DNA of 64,000 nt from Paenibacillus sp. JDR-2 (GCF_000023585.1 NC_012914.1:5277501-5341500); one strand, 5' to 3'. Positions 1 to 9,200 are shown, counted from the first letter of the stretch. Numbers and translations: made by a program. The notes: generated by a model not told the origin, from the sequence alone.

Positions 1-557
1 ATCTCCATGATATCGGCAAGAGTAGAATTCCTTCCAGCATTCTGAACAAGCCCGCCAAGCTAACCGACGAGGAATTTGAGGAAGTAAAGAAGCATACGCT
101 TTACGGCTATGATATTATTCAACAATCGTTTGAGGACAAATCGGAAATAATGGCGGTCAGCGCTCTTCAGCATCATGAACGCAATGACGGCAGCGGTTAT
201 CCGCATGGCCTGCGGGGAGACGAGATTCACCCGGTAGCCAAGCTCATTGCCGTCGTTGATATTTACAGCGCTATGATCTCCGAACGCGTCTACAAGAAAA
301 AGCGCGACTTGTTCTTTGTATTAAAGGAACTGTACAAGATGAGCTTTAACGAGCTCGATGCGCATACGACCCATACGTTTATCAAGCATATGATCCCTAA
401 CTTTATCGGCAAAAAAGCCGTCCTCGAATCCGGCGAAGTGGGAACGATCGTCATGACCCATCCAACCGAATTTTTCCGCCCGCTTATTCAAACGGGTGAA
501 CGGTTTATCGATCTTACCGTTGACCGGGAGTATGAGATCAAGGAAATTATTTTCTAA
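1..557 (+). CDS. HD-GYP domain cyclic-di-GMP phosphodiesterase-like protein (5' end outside window)
   Basis: An open frame enters from the left edge and ends at 557. Translation from base 3 begins with LHDIGK, the HD metal-site motif. It continues to HHERNDGSGYP at about residues 54-64, the HHExxDGxGYP signature of the HD-GYP family, which hydrolyses cyclic di-GMP. The position equivalent to the aspartate of HHExxDGxGYP is present. After the HD-GYP core come about 80 residues with a beta-rich tail that I do not recognise. The N-terminal part, including any sensor domain, lies outside the window. A strong hairpin terminator follows, so this is the last gene of its transcript. The family is certain; activity is inferred from the intact motifs. 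Confidence 0.9.
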   Translation, partial: LHDIGKSRIPSSILNKPAKLTDEEFEEVKKHTLYGYDIIQQSFEDKSEIMAVSALQHHERNDGSGYPHGLRGDEIHPVAKLIAVVDIYSAMISERVYKKKRDLFFVLKELYKMSFNELDAHTTHTFIKHMIPNFIGKKAVLESGEVGTIVMTHPTEFFRPLIQTGERFIDLTVDREYEIKEIIF

Positions 558-573
558 AGGAATAACTGTCCGT

Positions 574-614
574 CGAGAACGCCCGTCCAGGTTGGACGGG
601 CGTTCTCGTTTTTT
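574..614 (+). terminator. Intrinsic terminator of the HD-GYP gene
   Basis: Perfect 16-bp stem (574-589 with 593-608), a three-base loop and a run of six T. Confidence 0.9.
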
Positions 615-663
615 GCATATTTTCACATAAGGCAAGATCACTCACACTCCTGCCTCCCCTCCA

Positions 664-700
664 AAATAAAAATACGTGCCCGAGAATCTCGGACACGTAT
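664..700 (-). terminator. Intrinsic terminator of the suf operon
   Basis: On the minus strand a 13-bp stem with one mismatch (672-684 with 688-700) is followed by a T-rich tract. It lies directly downstream of the sufB stop codon. Confidence 0.85.
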
Positions 701-712
701 CCAAACCATTTA

Positions 713-2110
713 TTAACCGATCGAGCCTTCCATCTCAAACTTGATGAGACGGTTCATCTCAACCGCGTATTCCATCGGGAGCTCTTTCGTGAACGGCTCG
801 ATGAAGCCCATTACGATCATTTGCGTCGCTTCCGCTTCGGACAATCCGCGGCTCATCAGGTAGAACAGCTGATCCTCGGATACCTTCGATACGGTTGCTT
901 CGTGCTCAAGCGTAATGTTGTCGTTCATAATCTCGTTGTAAGGAATCGTATCGGATGTCGATTCGTTATCGAGAATGAGCGTATCGCATTTGATGTTGGA
1001 TTTCGATCCTTCGGAGTTGCGTCCGAACGATGCGAGACCGCGATAAGTTACTTTACCGCCATGCTTACTGATCGACTTCGATACGATCGTCGAAGTTGTG
1101 TCAGGAGCCAGGTGAAGCATTTTCGCGCCTGCGTCCTGATGCTGGCCTTTGCCTGCAACGGCGATGGAGAGAACCATGCCTTTTGCGCCGCGGCCTTTCA
1201 GGATAACCGCAGGATATTTCATCGTCAGCTTGGAGCCGATGTTGCCGTCAACCCATTCCATAGTCGCATTTTCTTCTGCAACCGCACGTTTTGTAACGAG
1301 GTTGTAGATGTTCGGCGCCCAGTTCTGGATCGTTGTGTAACGGCAGCGAGCGTTCTTCTTAACGAGAATCTCTACAACCGCGCTATGCAGCGAGTTCGTG
1401 CTGTAGATAGGTGCTGTACAGCCTTCTACGTAGTGTACGAAGCTGTCTTCGTCGGCGATGATCAGCGTACGTTCGAATTGGCCCATGTTCTCGGAGTTGA
1501 TACGGAAGTAAGCTTGCAGCGGAACTTCGCATTTCACGCCTTTCGGAACATAGATAAAGCTGCCGCCGGACCATACCGCGCTGTTCAGAGCGGCAAATTT
1601 GTTGTCCGTACGAGGAATGATCGTGCTGAAGTATTCTTTTACAAGGTCCGGATATTCGCGAAGCGCCGTATCCATGTCCGTGAAGATAACGCCTTGCTTC
1701 TCCAGATCTTCCTGCATGCTGTGGTATACGACCTCGGACTCGTATTGAGCCGATACGCCCGCGAGGAACTTTTGCTCCGCTTCAGGGATACCCAGCTTAT
1801 CGAAAGTTTCTTTAATCTCTTGCGGTACTTCTTCCCATGTCTTGCCTTGTTTCTCGGATGGCTTAACATAGTATTGGATATCGTTGAAATCCAGATCAGC
1901 CATGTCCCCGCCCCAGTTAGGCATTGGCATTTTGTTGAATTGCTCCAGCGATTTCAGACGGAATTCGAGCATCCATTGCGGCTCATTTTTCATCTCGGAA
2001 ATCGTGCGAACAATCTCCTCCGTCAATCCTTTACCGGATTGGAAGACCGCTTTATGCTCATCACGGAAACCATATTTATAATCTTCCATTTCGGGCATTG
2101 TCCCTGCCAT
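713..2110 (-). CDS. sufB: Fe-S cluster assembly scaffold protein SufB
   Basis: This is the scaffold subunit of the SUF iron-sulfur assembly machine, working with SufC and SufD in the cytoplasm. The protein is full length, with the family's conserved C-terminal half (NEIMNDNITLEHEATVSK, then QLFYLMSRGLSEAEA). I chose the ATG at 2110, giving 465 residues. An AAGGAG site (2121-2126) lies 10 bases upstream of this ATG but only one base from an in-frame GTG at 2119, which is therefore unlikely to be used. It is the last gene of sufCDSUB, the usual Firmicutes order, and a terminator follows. Confidence 0.97.
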   Translation of the reverse strand: MAGTMPEMEDYKYGFRDEHKAVFQSGKGLTEEIVRTISEMKNEPQWMLEFRLKSLEQFNKMPMPNWGGDMADLDFNDIQYYVKPSEKQGKTWEEVPQEIKETFDKLGIPEAEQKFLAGVSAQYESEVVYHSMQEDLEKQGVIFTDMDTALREYPDLVKEYFSTIIPRTDNKFAALNSAVWSGGSFIYVPKGVKCEVPLQAYFRINSENMGQFERTLIIADEDSFVHYVEGCTAPIYSTNSLHSAVVEILVKKNARCRYTTIQNWAPNIYNLVTKRAVAEENATMEWVDGNIGSKLTMKYPAVILKGRGAKGMVLSIAVAGKGQHQDAGAKMLHLAPDTTSTIVSKSISKHGGKVTYRGLASFGRNSEGSKSNIKCDTLILDNESTSDTIPYNEIMNDNITLEHEATVSKVSEDQLFYLMSRGLSEAEATQMIVMGFIEPFTKELPMEYAVEMNRLIKFEMEGSIG

Positions 2111-2141
2111 GGTATTCACGCTCCTTAATTAGTCGATCGTA

Positions 2142-2567
2142 TTAAACCTGCTTCTGCTCGATCCCCTTGCGCAGGGCGTTCCACGCCAGCGTCGCGCATT
2201 TGATCCGCGCGGGGAACTTATTAACCCCTGACAAGGCTTCGATATCTTCGTTCTCTTCGAAGTCGACATCTTCGCCCTTCATCAAGCCGGAGAATCGTTC
2301 AGCAAGCCCTAACGCCTCTTCGTAAGTTTTGCCTTTAACAGCTTCCGTCATCATTGAAGCGGAACTTAAGCTGATGGAACAGCCTTCCCCGCTGAACTTT
2401 GCATCGATTACTTTGCCGTCCTCGACTTGCAGCTGAAGGGAAATGCGGTCGCCGCAAGTCGGATTGTTCAAGTTGATGGTGACAGCATCGGTATTCAATG
2501 TTCCGCGGTTGCGTGGATTTTTATAATGATCCATGATGACTCGACGATATAAATCATCCAATTGCAT
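2142..2567 (-). CDS. sufU: Fe-S assembly sulfur-transfer protein SufU
   Basis: SufU is a Zn-binding protein that accepts sulfur from the cysteine desulfurase SufS in Gram-positive bacteria. The 141-residue product has the three conserved cysteines in NNPTCGD (C38), GEGCSIS (C63) and RIKCATL (C124), with the accompanying aspartate D40. The frame is open further upstream inside sufS, but MQLDDLYRRVIMDHYKNPRN is the family's normal N-terminus and an AAGGAG site lies 10 bases before its ATG. It overlaps the end of sufS by 14 bases, so translation of the two is probably coupled. Confidence 0.96.
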   Translation of the reverse strand: MQLDDLYRRVIMDHYKNPRNRGTLNTDAVTINLNNPTCGDRISLQLQVEDGKVIDAKFSGEGCSISLSSASMMTEAVKGKTYEEALGLAERFSGLMKGEDVDFEENEDIEALSGVNKFPARIKCATLAWNALRKGIEQKQV

Positions 2568-3780
2568 CCCCGAAGAACTCCTTTGTCCGGATGAGACCTT
2601 CCGCCAAGCGGTCAATCTCTTCCTCGTTATTGTATAGATAAAAGCTTGCTCTCGCCGTTGCCGAAACATTCAGCCAGCGCATCAGCGGCTGGCAGCAATG
2701 ATGGCCTGCTCGAATCGCAATGCCGTAAGAATCAAGTACTGTCGATACGTCATGAGGATGAATGTCCCCGAGATTGAAGGTAACCAGACCAACGCGGTTC
2801 GCTTTTGGCCCGTAGATCGTAATATCATCGATCGTGGACAATTTATCATACGCGTAGGCTGCCATTTTTCTCTCATGCTTATCAATCTCATCGATACCTA
2901 TCTGCTCCAGGAAATCGATCGCAGCGCCTAGTCCCACAGCGCCCGCAATAATCGGCGTACCGCCCTCGAAGCGGTACGGCGCTTCTTTCCAAGTGGATTC
3001 ATACAAATCAACAAAGTCGATCATCTCGCCGCCGTACTCGATCGGCTCCATGTTCGACAACAGTTCTTTCTTGCCGTACAAAGCGCCAATACCGGTCGGG
3101 CCGCACATCTTGTGACCGGATAATCCGTAGAAATCGCAGTCCAGATCCTGTACGTCCACCTTCATGTGCGGCGTGCTTTGCGCACCGTCTACAACCATGA
3201 CTGCACCGTTGCGATGGGCGATAGCCGTAATTTCCTTAATCGGATTTACGACGCCAAGCACGTTGGATACGTATGTCATCGCGACAACCTTCGTATTTGG
3301 CGTAATGGTCTGCTCCGCATCTGCCAGCGAAATCGTGCCATCCGGTTGAAGAGGGATAAACTTCAAAGTCGCTCCCGTCGCTTTGGCTGCCTGCTGCCAT
3401 GGAATAAAGTTGGCATGATGCTCCATCTGATTAATGACGATCTCATCGCCTTCTTTGCAAACGCTGCGGGCATAACTCGATGCGACTAGGTTAAGCGCCG
3501 TCGTTGTACCTCGTGTAAACACGATCTCTTCCGCCGACTTCGCATTCAGAAACTTGGCTACCTTCTCCCGTGCGCCTTCGTAAGCATCCGTCGCCCTTGA
3601 ACCAAGGGTATGAACGCCGCGGTGCACATTGGAGTGATCCAGTTCGTAATAACGACTAACCGCATCAATGACGGAACGCGGCTTCTGGGAAGACGCCGCG
3701 CTGTCGAGGTAAACGAGCGGATGCCCGTTTACCTGCTGATGCAGTATCGGGAATTGCTCCCTTACCGCTTCTATATTCAT
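2554..3780 (-). CDS. sufS: Cysteine desulfurase SufS (group II)
   Basis: This PLP enzyme removes sulfur from L-cysteine and passes it to SufU. The 408-residue product has the PLP-binding lysine in SGHKMCG (K224), the preceding VVDGAQ cofactor motif, and the catalytic cysteine in RAGHHCCQPLM (C362). That loop carries a second cysteine next to it, where B. subtilis SufS has alanine. The short catalytic loop is typical of the SufS class rather than IscS/NifS. Its ATG overlaps the sufD stop codon by 4 bases and its 3' end overlaps sufU, so all three are translationally linked. Confidence 0.97.
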   Translation of the reverse strand: MNIEAVREQFPILHQQVNGHPLVYLDSAASSQKPRSVIDAVSRYYELDHSNVHRGVHTLGSRATDAYEGAREKVAKFLNAKSAEEIVFTRGTTTALNLVASSYARSVCKEGDEIVINQMEHHANFIPWQQAAKATGATLKFIPLQPDGTISLADAEQTITPNTKVVAMTYVSNVLGVVNPIKEITAIAHRNGAVMVVDGAQSTPHMKVDVQDLDCDFYGLSGHKMCGPTGIGALYGKKELLSNMEPIEYGGEMIDFVDLYESTWKEAPYRFEGGTPIIAGAVGLGAAIDFLEQIGIDEIDKHERKMAAYAYDKLSTIDDITIYGPKANRVGLVTFNLGDIHPHDVSTVLDSYGIAIRAGHHCCQPLMRWLNVSATARASFYLYNNEEEIDRLAEGLIRTKEFFGDAIG

Positions 3781-5084
3781 CCTTCAAGCTTCCTTTCGAG
3801 CAAACGCTGAAGCTGCTCGCGTACCGCATCAATCGGAATCTCCGATACGACAGGCGCCAAGAATCCGTAAATAATCAAACGCTCAGCGTCTTGCTTGCTG
3901 ATTCCGCGGGACATCAGGTAGTACACCTGTTCCGGGTTAACTTGGCCTACGCTCGCCGCGTGGCCTGCTTTAACGTCATCTTCGTCAATCAGAAGAATCG
4001 GATTGGCGTCACCGCGTGCTTTCGGGCTGAGCATCAGAACTTTTTCCGTTTGCACGCCGTTAGCTTTCGTAGCGCCTTTCTCGATTTTCGTGATGCCGTT
4101 GATGATGGCTGTAGCATTGTCTCTCATAACCGCGCGAGTAACCATGTTGCTCTCCGAGCTGCGGCCGAAATGCGTCGCTTGCGTCGTAAGGCTCATTTTT
4201 TGGTCGCTGCCGCCAATGCTGATTACTTTCGCATCCGAATTCGAGCCGTTGCCCTTCAGCACGGACACTGTATCGGATACCGTATAGCCGTCGTTCAGGT
4301 CGCCGATTACCCATTCCATTTGGCCGTCATTCTCAATAACCGCGCGGCGGAGCGTCATATCAACGCCGTTGTCAGCCATATGATGAATGGAACCGAAACG
4401 AACATGCGCGCCTGGCTTCACGAATACTTCCACGATCGAATGATGAACGAATGGCGCATCAATCGAACCAGGTTCGGATACGACGTAATCCACGTAAGTA
4501 ACCGAGCTGTTGCTTTCCGCAACGATCAGAATGTGCGGAGCAAATGCAGCGTCCGGCTTGTTATTGAACAATACCGCTTGGAGCGGAAGCTCAACTTCAA
4601 CATTCTTAGGCACGTATACGAATACGCCGCCGTTCCATAGTGCTGCATGCATGGCAGTCAGCTTGTTCTCGCCCGCGGATACCGCTTGGAACAAATATGG
4701 TTTAACGAGATCCGCATGCTCTTTGCATGCCGTCTCGAGATCCGTCAAAATAACGCCTTTAGCGGCAAGCTCTGCAGACAATTGCTTCAGAACCGCGCTC
4801 GAGTTGTGCTGAACAACGATATTCTCCGTACCTTCAGCTACCAGCTCGCGGACTACTTCCGGCAGTTCGGCAACCGAACCTACCGCTTTCCCTTGCTCAT
4901 AAGCTCCGACGGCTGTCAAATTCCAGCGGTCGATGCGCATTTTCTCCGGCTTAGGCCATTCCAATGTGCCAGCCAGCTCAGCCGCTTCACCGCGAAGATC
5001 GACGAGCCATTGCGGTTCGCCTTTGCTGCGTGCAAGCGCTTCGGCCGAATGACGGTCCGTCGGAGTCGTTAATTGTGTACTCAT
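3777..5084 (-). CDS. sufD: Fe-S cluster assembly protein SufD
   Basis: SufD is the SufB paralogue that completes the SufBC2D scaffold. The 435-residue product shows the same beta-helix family C-terminus as SufB (QVYYLMSRGISKQDAERLIIYGFL), including the aspartate-bearing DDVKAGHAASVG segment. The longer, more divergent N-terminal half is usual for SufD. It lies 25 bases downstream of sufC and overlaps sufS by 4 bases. Confidence 0.95.
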   Translation of the reverse strand: MSTQLTTPTDRHSAEALARSKGEPQWLVDLRGEAAELAGTLEWPKPEKMRIDRWNLTAVGAYEQGKAVGSVAELPEVVRELVAEGTENIVVQHNSSAVLKQLSAELAAKGVILTDLETACKEHADLVKPYLFQAVSAGENKLTAMHAALWNGGVFVYVPKNVEVELPLQAVLFNNKPDAAFAPHILIVAESNSSVTYVDYVVSEPGSIDAPFVHHSIVEVFVKPGAHVRFGSIHHMADNGVDMTLRRAVIENDGQMEWVIGDLNDGYTVSDTVSVLKGNGSNSDAKVISIGGSDQKMSLTTQATHFGRSSESNMVTRAVMRDNATAIINGITKIEKGATKANGVQTEKVLMLSPKARGDANPILLIDEDDVKAGHAASVGQVNPEQVYYLMSRGISKQDAERLIIYGFLAPVVSEIPIDAVREQLQRLLERKLEG

Positions 5085-5109
5085 CCCGTTATGCTCCCTT
5101 CTCCGCCGA

Positions 5110-5889
5110 TTAAGCTTGGCCTACTGTTTCGTCAACAATGCCGAGTTCTTCTTTAACCCAATCATAGCCTTCGTTCTCAAGACGCTCTGCAAGCTCCGGA
5201 CCACCGGATTTCACGATGCGTCCTTGCATCATAACGTGTACGAAGTCGGGCGTGATGTAGTTCAGCAAACGTTGGTAGTGAGTAATGATCAGGAATCCGC
5301 GGTCTTCGGAACGCATAGCGTTAACACCGTTGGATACGATTTTCAGCGCGTCAATGTCAAGGCCGGAGTCAATTTCGTCAAGAACAACGATTTTCGGCTC
5401 AAGCATAGCCATTTGAAGAATTTCGTTACGTTTTTTCTCGCCGCCGGAGAAGCCTTCGTTCAGGTAACGGTGAGCGAACTCAGGGTTCATCTCAAGCTCC
5501 TTCATTTTCTTTTCCATTTGACGGATGAATTTGATAAGCGAAATTTCGCTGCCTTCTTCACGGCGTGCGTTGATTGCGCTGCGCAGGAAGTCGGAGTTGG
5601 TTACGCCAGGAATCTCGCTAGGATATTGCATCGCAAGGAACAGGCCGGCGCGTGCTCTCTCGTCAACGCTCATCTCCAGCAGGTCTTCGCCGTCAATCGT
5701 AGCGGAGCCTTCTGTTACTTCGTATTTCGGGTGACCCATCAGCGCGGACGCAAGAGTACTTTTACCAGTACCGTTAGGACCCATGATCGCATGGATTTCT
5801 CCGCCCTTGATTTCAAGGTTAATGCCTTTCAAAATCTCTTTTCCTTCGATCTCTGCTTTCAGGCCATCGATGACAAAATGCGTTGCCAT
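5110..5889 (-). CDS. sufC: Fe-S assembly ATPase SufC
   Basis: SufC is the ABC-type ATPase of the SufBCD complex and is soluble, not a transporter. The 259-residue product has Walker A GPNGTGKST (about 37-45), an ABC signature FSGGEKKR (about 146) and Walker B KIVVLDEIDSGLD (about 168-180). An in-frame ATG 45 bases upstream has no usable ribosome site. The chosen ATG at 5889 follows a GGAGGG site by 11 bases and gives the family's usual length. It is the first gene of the operon. Confidence 0.97.
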   Translation of the reverse strand: MATHFVIDGLKAEIEGKEILKGINLEIKGGEIHAIMGPNGTGKSTLASALMGHPKYEVTEGSATIDGEDLLEMSVDERARAGLFLAMQYPSEIPGVTNSDFLRSAINARREEGSEISLIKFIRQMEKKMKELEMNPEFAHRYLNEGFSGGEKKRNEILQMAMLEPKIVVLDEIDSGLDIDALKIVSNGVNAMRSEDRGFLIITHYQRLLNYITPDFVHVMMQGRIVKSGGPELAERLENEGYDWVKEELGIVDETVGQA

Positions 5890-5961
5890 AATATACTTAT
5901 CCCTCCAAGGTTGGTAATCGGTTTTTAGGCTCATCCCTATAAAAGCTTTCCAAATGGGAAT

Positions 5962-5990
5962 ATTATAGAGTGATTCTCATTGATTCTCAA
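5962..5990 (-). promoter_or_regulatory. suf operon promoter with overlapping direct-repeat operator candidate
   Basis: On the minus strand: -35 TTGAGA (5985-5990), a 17-base spacer and -10 TATAAT (5962-5967). Two copies of TGAGAATCA in 10-bp register (5971-5979 and 5981-5989) cover the -35 and the spacer. The repeat resembles half-sites of Fur-family boxes (ATGAGAATCA against ATGATAATCA), so iron or peroxide control is a reasonable guess but is not shown. Confidence 0.6.
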
Positions 5991-6048
5991 TAATTATTTT
6001 ATTATAAGTTTTGTTATTAATCAATGCGGGAACGTCCATGGGCTGGAT

Positions 6049-6651
6049 TTAGGAGCCTTCTGAAATATCTCTTCCTATTAATGCTTGTTTGATTAATTCC
6101 ACTTGCTGATTGAATTGCTCATCCGGCATTACGGGTGTCATAATCGGCTGCTGCATCCCCTCATCCAGTTTTACCCAAGATTTGCATCCGTTATAAGCGG
6201 GCTGCATCGGCAGCTCTACCGGTTCCTCCAGTCGGTACACTCTCAGCAAAAGCAAATGCAGCGGCTTCGTGCGCTTCCATTTGAGCCGCTCCTCGGCGAA
6301 CGTATCCGTCCAGATGTGGAAATCCCTTATCCGGTCCAAGGTTTCCTGATCCGTAATCTCGATATCCTCTACCGCTTCCGCGTAGGCGTTCAGCTCCATG
6401 GACGGCATGTCGGGCGACCACCCCTGCATGGTACCCTGTATCTGCCCCTGATAAGCCTCCTTCAGCAAATGCTCCTTCTGATGCTCGTATGCGGGCATTA
6501 AATAGAAGCCTTTGCTCACCAGCTGAAAATCCCGCGTCTCCTCGATAATCCCGCCCTTGCGCATAACAAGAATAAGATGCCCCTCCCGCAGTGCTTTTAC
6601 CGTGACGGCCCATTCCTTAAGCGCGACCGGCTCCCGTTCGTTATTCGACAT
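6049..6651 (-). CDS. DUF1802 family protein
   Basis: The 200-residue product begins ALKEWAVTVKAL and contains LILVMRKGGIIEETRDFQL followed by MPAYEHQ. This pattern is typical of the uncharacterised DUF1802 family found in Bacilli and cyanobacteria. No function is known. The frame is open 27 codons further upstream, but the ATG at 6651 is preceded by a G-rich site (AAGGGGG) seven bases away and starts where family similarity begins. It stands alone and is divergent from mtnK. Confidence 0.75.
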   Translation of the reverse strand: MSNNEREPVALKEWAVTVKALREGHLILVMRKGGIIEETRDFQLVSKGFYLMPAYEHQKEHLLKEAYQGQIQGTMQGWSPDMPSMELNAYAEAVEDIEITDQETLDRIRDFHIWTDTFAEERLKWKRTKPLHLLLLRVYRLEEPVELPMQPAYNGCKSWVKLDEGMQQPIMTPVMPDEQFNQQVELIKQALIGRDISEGS

Positions 6652-6849
6652 TACAGGACCCCCTTCGAATATAAATGTTGATTCTTCTTGCTCTATAGAG
6701 CTTCCACTCATTGCCCGCTTGTCCTTAATCATGTAACATTATATCATTTGGAGGTATTCCAAGGCGAAATAATATCCGCTATACTATGTTGAGGAGTTTA
6801 CTAGGCATTAAGACGCCTTTTCAAATACGAAACCGGAGGTGGACGAACC

Positions 6850-8064
6850 ATGTCTGCTTATCATGCATTAACCGAACAAGAAGCGATTGAGATCGCAGGC
6901 GGCATCGAAGGCTTTTTCCCTGCAGATGCTAAGCTTAACTGCCGTGAAATCGGCGACGGGAACTTGAATCTCGTCTTCCATATTACCGATCCGGCAAGCG
7001 GCAAAAGCCTCATTATGAAGCAGGCCCTTCCTTATGCGAAGGTTGTCGGCGAATCCTGGCCGCTGTCCCTTGACCGCGCCCGGATCGAGAGCGAGTCCCT
7101 GATTCTTCAGAACAAGCTTGCTCCTGGCCTGGTGCCCGTTGTATACCGGTATGACGCCGAGCTTGCGCTTACGATCATGGAGGATCTGAGCGATCACCTG
7201 ATTATGCGCCAAGGTCTTGTCAAAGGCATTCGTTATCCGAAATTCGCGGAAGATATTTCAACTTTTATGGCAAATACGCTGTTCTTCACCTCGGATCTCG
7301 GCATGAACCAGCAGGATAAAAAGCAACGCGTTAAAGAGTTCATCAATCCGGATTTGTGCAAAATAACGGAAGATCTTATTTTCGACGATCCGTATACGGT
7401 GTCTTCCAATAATAATATTGAACCAGCCATTGAAGATGCTGCCGCAGCGCTCCGCGAGGATAAAGCTCTTCATCTTGAAGTTGCTCTGCTCCGCGAGAAG
7501 TTCCTGACAAGCGCGCAAGCTTTGCTGCATGGCGATCTGCATACCGGAAGCGTCTTCGCTACACCGGAATCAACAAAAGTCATTGACCCTGAATTTGCTT
7601 ATTATGGCCCTATCGGCTTCGATATCGGCGCGGTTATCGCGAATCTCCTGCTGAACTATGCGGGACAAGGCCACTGGATTCCGGATGAGAAGGAGCTTGC
7701 CGATTTCCGCGGCTACCTGCTCGAGACTATCCGCGATACGTGGACCAAGTTCGACCAGAAATTCCGCGCTTTGTGGAACGAGCATGGCGTGGACCGCATG
7801 GCTAACGAAACACCGGGCTATCAGGATCTGTACATGAGCCGTCTGCTTCAGGATGCGATCGGTTATGCCGGCTGCAAGGTTGTACGCCGCATCGTTGGCC
7901 TGGCGCATGTTGCCGATATCGATACGATTCCGGATGCGGCCGCACGCGAGCGCGCGCAGCGTCTTGCCCTGGAAATCGGTACTTCCCTCATTCATCTGAA
8001 CCGCCGCGCGGTATCCATTGAACAAGCCATTGATGTTGTTCTGACTGCCGAAGCTAAGCAGTAA
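6850..8064 (+). CDS. mtnK: 5-methylthioribose kinase MtnK
   Basis: MtnK phosphorylates 5-methylthioribose on C1 with ATP, an early step of methionine salvage. The 404-residue product has the aminoglycoside-phosphotransferase-like kinase fold. Visible motifs are GDGNLNLVFHI near residue 36, LLHGDLHTGSVF (catalytic loop, about residue 226) and VIDPEFAYYGPIGFDIGAV (metal and substrate region). A clear GGAGGT ribosome site precedes the ATG. It forms a two-gene operon with mtnA 32 bases downstream. The 5' region is too short for an S-box riboswitch (see findings). Confidence 0.96.
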   Translation: MSAYHALTEQEAIEIAGGIEGFFPADAKLNCREIGDGNLNLVFHITDPASGKSLIMKQALPYAKVVGESWPLSLDRARIESESLILQNKLAPGLVPVVYRYDAELALTIMEDLSDHLIMRQGLVKGIRYPKFAEDISTFMANTLFFTSDLGMNQQDKKQRVKEFINPDLCKITEDLIFDDPYTVSSNNNIEPAIEDAAAALREDKALHLEVALLREKFLTSAQALLHGDLHTGSVFATPESTKVIDPEFAYYGPIGFDIGAVIANLLLNYAGQGHWIPDEKELADFRGYLLETIRDTWTKFDQKFRALWNEHGVDRMANETPGYQDLYMSRLLQDAIGYAGCKVVRRIVGLAHVADIDTIPDAAARERAQRLALEIGTSLIHLNRRAVSIEQAIDVVLTAEAKQ

Positions 8065-8096
8065 CAGCCATATTGAATCAGGAGAGGATTTACAAC

Positions 8097-9155
8097 ATGA
8101 CTACAGAAAATTATGCTGGCCTGCAATCCGTCATCTGGCATGACGATAAGCTGGATCTGCTCGACCAACGGCTGCTGCCGGAAGAAATCGTTTATCTGCC
8201 GCTCGTAACGCAAGAAGATGTATGGGAAGCCATTCGCCACCTGAAGGTTAGAGGCGCACCGGCTATCGGTATTTCCGCCGCTTATGGCGTTGTGCTGGGA
8301 AGCCGCGATGCGAATTCCGCTGAGGAATGGCTCGCGGATGTACGCAAAGCTGCAGAGTATCTGGCTACTTCCCGCCCTACTGCCGTTAATCTGTTCTGGG
8401 CGCTGGACCGGATGAAAGCACGCGCTGAAGCTCTGGCTTCCGAAGGCCGCTTGCTCGAAGCTTTGAAGCAGGCCTTGCTGGATGAAGCCATTGCCATTCA
8501 AAGCGAAGACGAAGAAACAAACCGCCTGATCGGCGAGCATGCGTTGTCCTTGTTCCAGGACGATATCGGAGTGCTCACGCATTGCAACGCAGGCGGACTC
8601 GCTACGGCGAAATACGGTACTGCGCTTGCGCCTTTCTATCTGGCCAAGGAACGAGGCATGAACATCCGCGTATTTGCGGACGAGACTCGCCCGGTTCTGC
8701 AAGGCGCTCGCTTAACGGCGTTCGAGCTGCAGCAAGCAGGCGTTGACGTTACTCTTATTTGCGACAACATGGCCGGTCATGTCATGTCCAAAGGCTGGGT
8801 AAACGCCGTAATCGTAGGCACGGACCGTGTTGCCGCCAACGGCGACGTGGCTAACAAGATCGGCACTTACAGCGTTGCCGTACTGGCGAAAGCCCATGGC
8901 ATTCCGTTCTATGTAGCCTGCCCGCTCTCGACTATCGATCTGAATACCCCTACGGGTGCTGAAATTCCAATCGAAGAGCGCAGTGCGGAAGAGATTACGG
9001 AAGGCTTCGGCAAACGTACCGCTCCGCAAGGCGTGAAGGTCTACAACCCGGCCTTCGATATTACGCCTAACGAATACGTAACGGCCATTATTACGGAGAA
9101 GGGCATTATCGAAGCGCCTTTTGACGTCAACCTTAAAAAGCTGTTCGAGCAATAA
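8097..9155 (+). CDS. mtnA: Methylthioribose-1-phosphate isomerase MtnA
   Basis: MtnA isomerises methylthioribose-1-phosphate to methylthioribulose-1-phosphate, the step after MtnK. The 352-residue product belongs to the eIF2B-alpha-related family. It has RGAPAIGISAAYG, the catalytic cysteine in THCNAGGLATA, and the aspartate motif GTDRVAANGDVANKIGTY. An in-frame TTG lies 24 bases upstream, but the ATG at 8097 has an AGGAGAGGA site at the right distance and is preferred. The later pathway genes (mtnB, mtnD, mtnW, mtnX) are not in the window. Confidence 0.96.
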   Translation: MTTENYAGLQSVIWHDDKLDLLDQRLLPEEIVYLPLVTQEDVWEAIRHLKVRGAPAIGISAAYGVVLGSRDANSAEEWLADVRKAAEYLATSRPTAVNLFWALDRMKARAEALASEGRLLEALKQALLDEAIAIQSEDEETNRLIGEHALSLFQDDIGVLTHCNAGGLATAKYGTALAPFYLAKERGMNIRVFADETRPVLQGARLTAFELQQAGVDVTLICDNMAGHVMSKGWVNAVIVGTDRVAANGDVANKIGTYSVAVLAKAHGIPFYVACPLSTIDLNTPTGAEIPIEERSAEEITEGFGKRTAPQGVKVYNPAFDITPNEYVTAIITEKGIIEAPFDVNLKKLFEQ

Positions 9156-9162
9156 CACAATT

Positions 9163-9200
9163 AGAGGCAGTCTCCTTGGGCGGGAGGCTGCCTCTTCGTT
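9163..9200 (+). terminator. Terminator of mtnKA
   Basis: A 13-bp stem with one mismatch (agaggcag..tctcc with ggaggctgcctct) is followed by a short T-rich stretch. It lies 7 bases after the mtnA stop. Confidence 0.7.

Noticed and set aside
2111..2119. GTG start for sufB at 2119
   Set aside because: It is one base from the ribosome site. The ATG at 2110 has proper spacing and gives the usual 465 residues.
821..2128. Long plus-strand open frame (435 codons) opposite sufB
   Set aside because: It is the antisense shadow of sufB, without a ribosome site and without family motifs. Similar shadows oppose sufD, sufC, sbcC and the large glycosidase genes.
6733..6849. SAM riboswitch upstream of mtnK
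   Set aside because: The interval is too short and lacks the conserved S-box stems.
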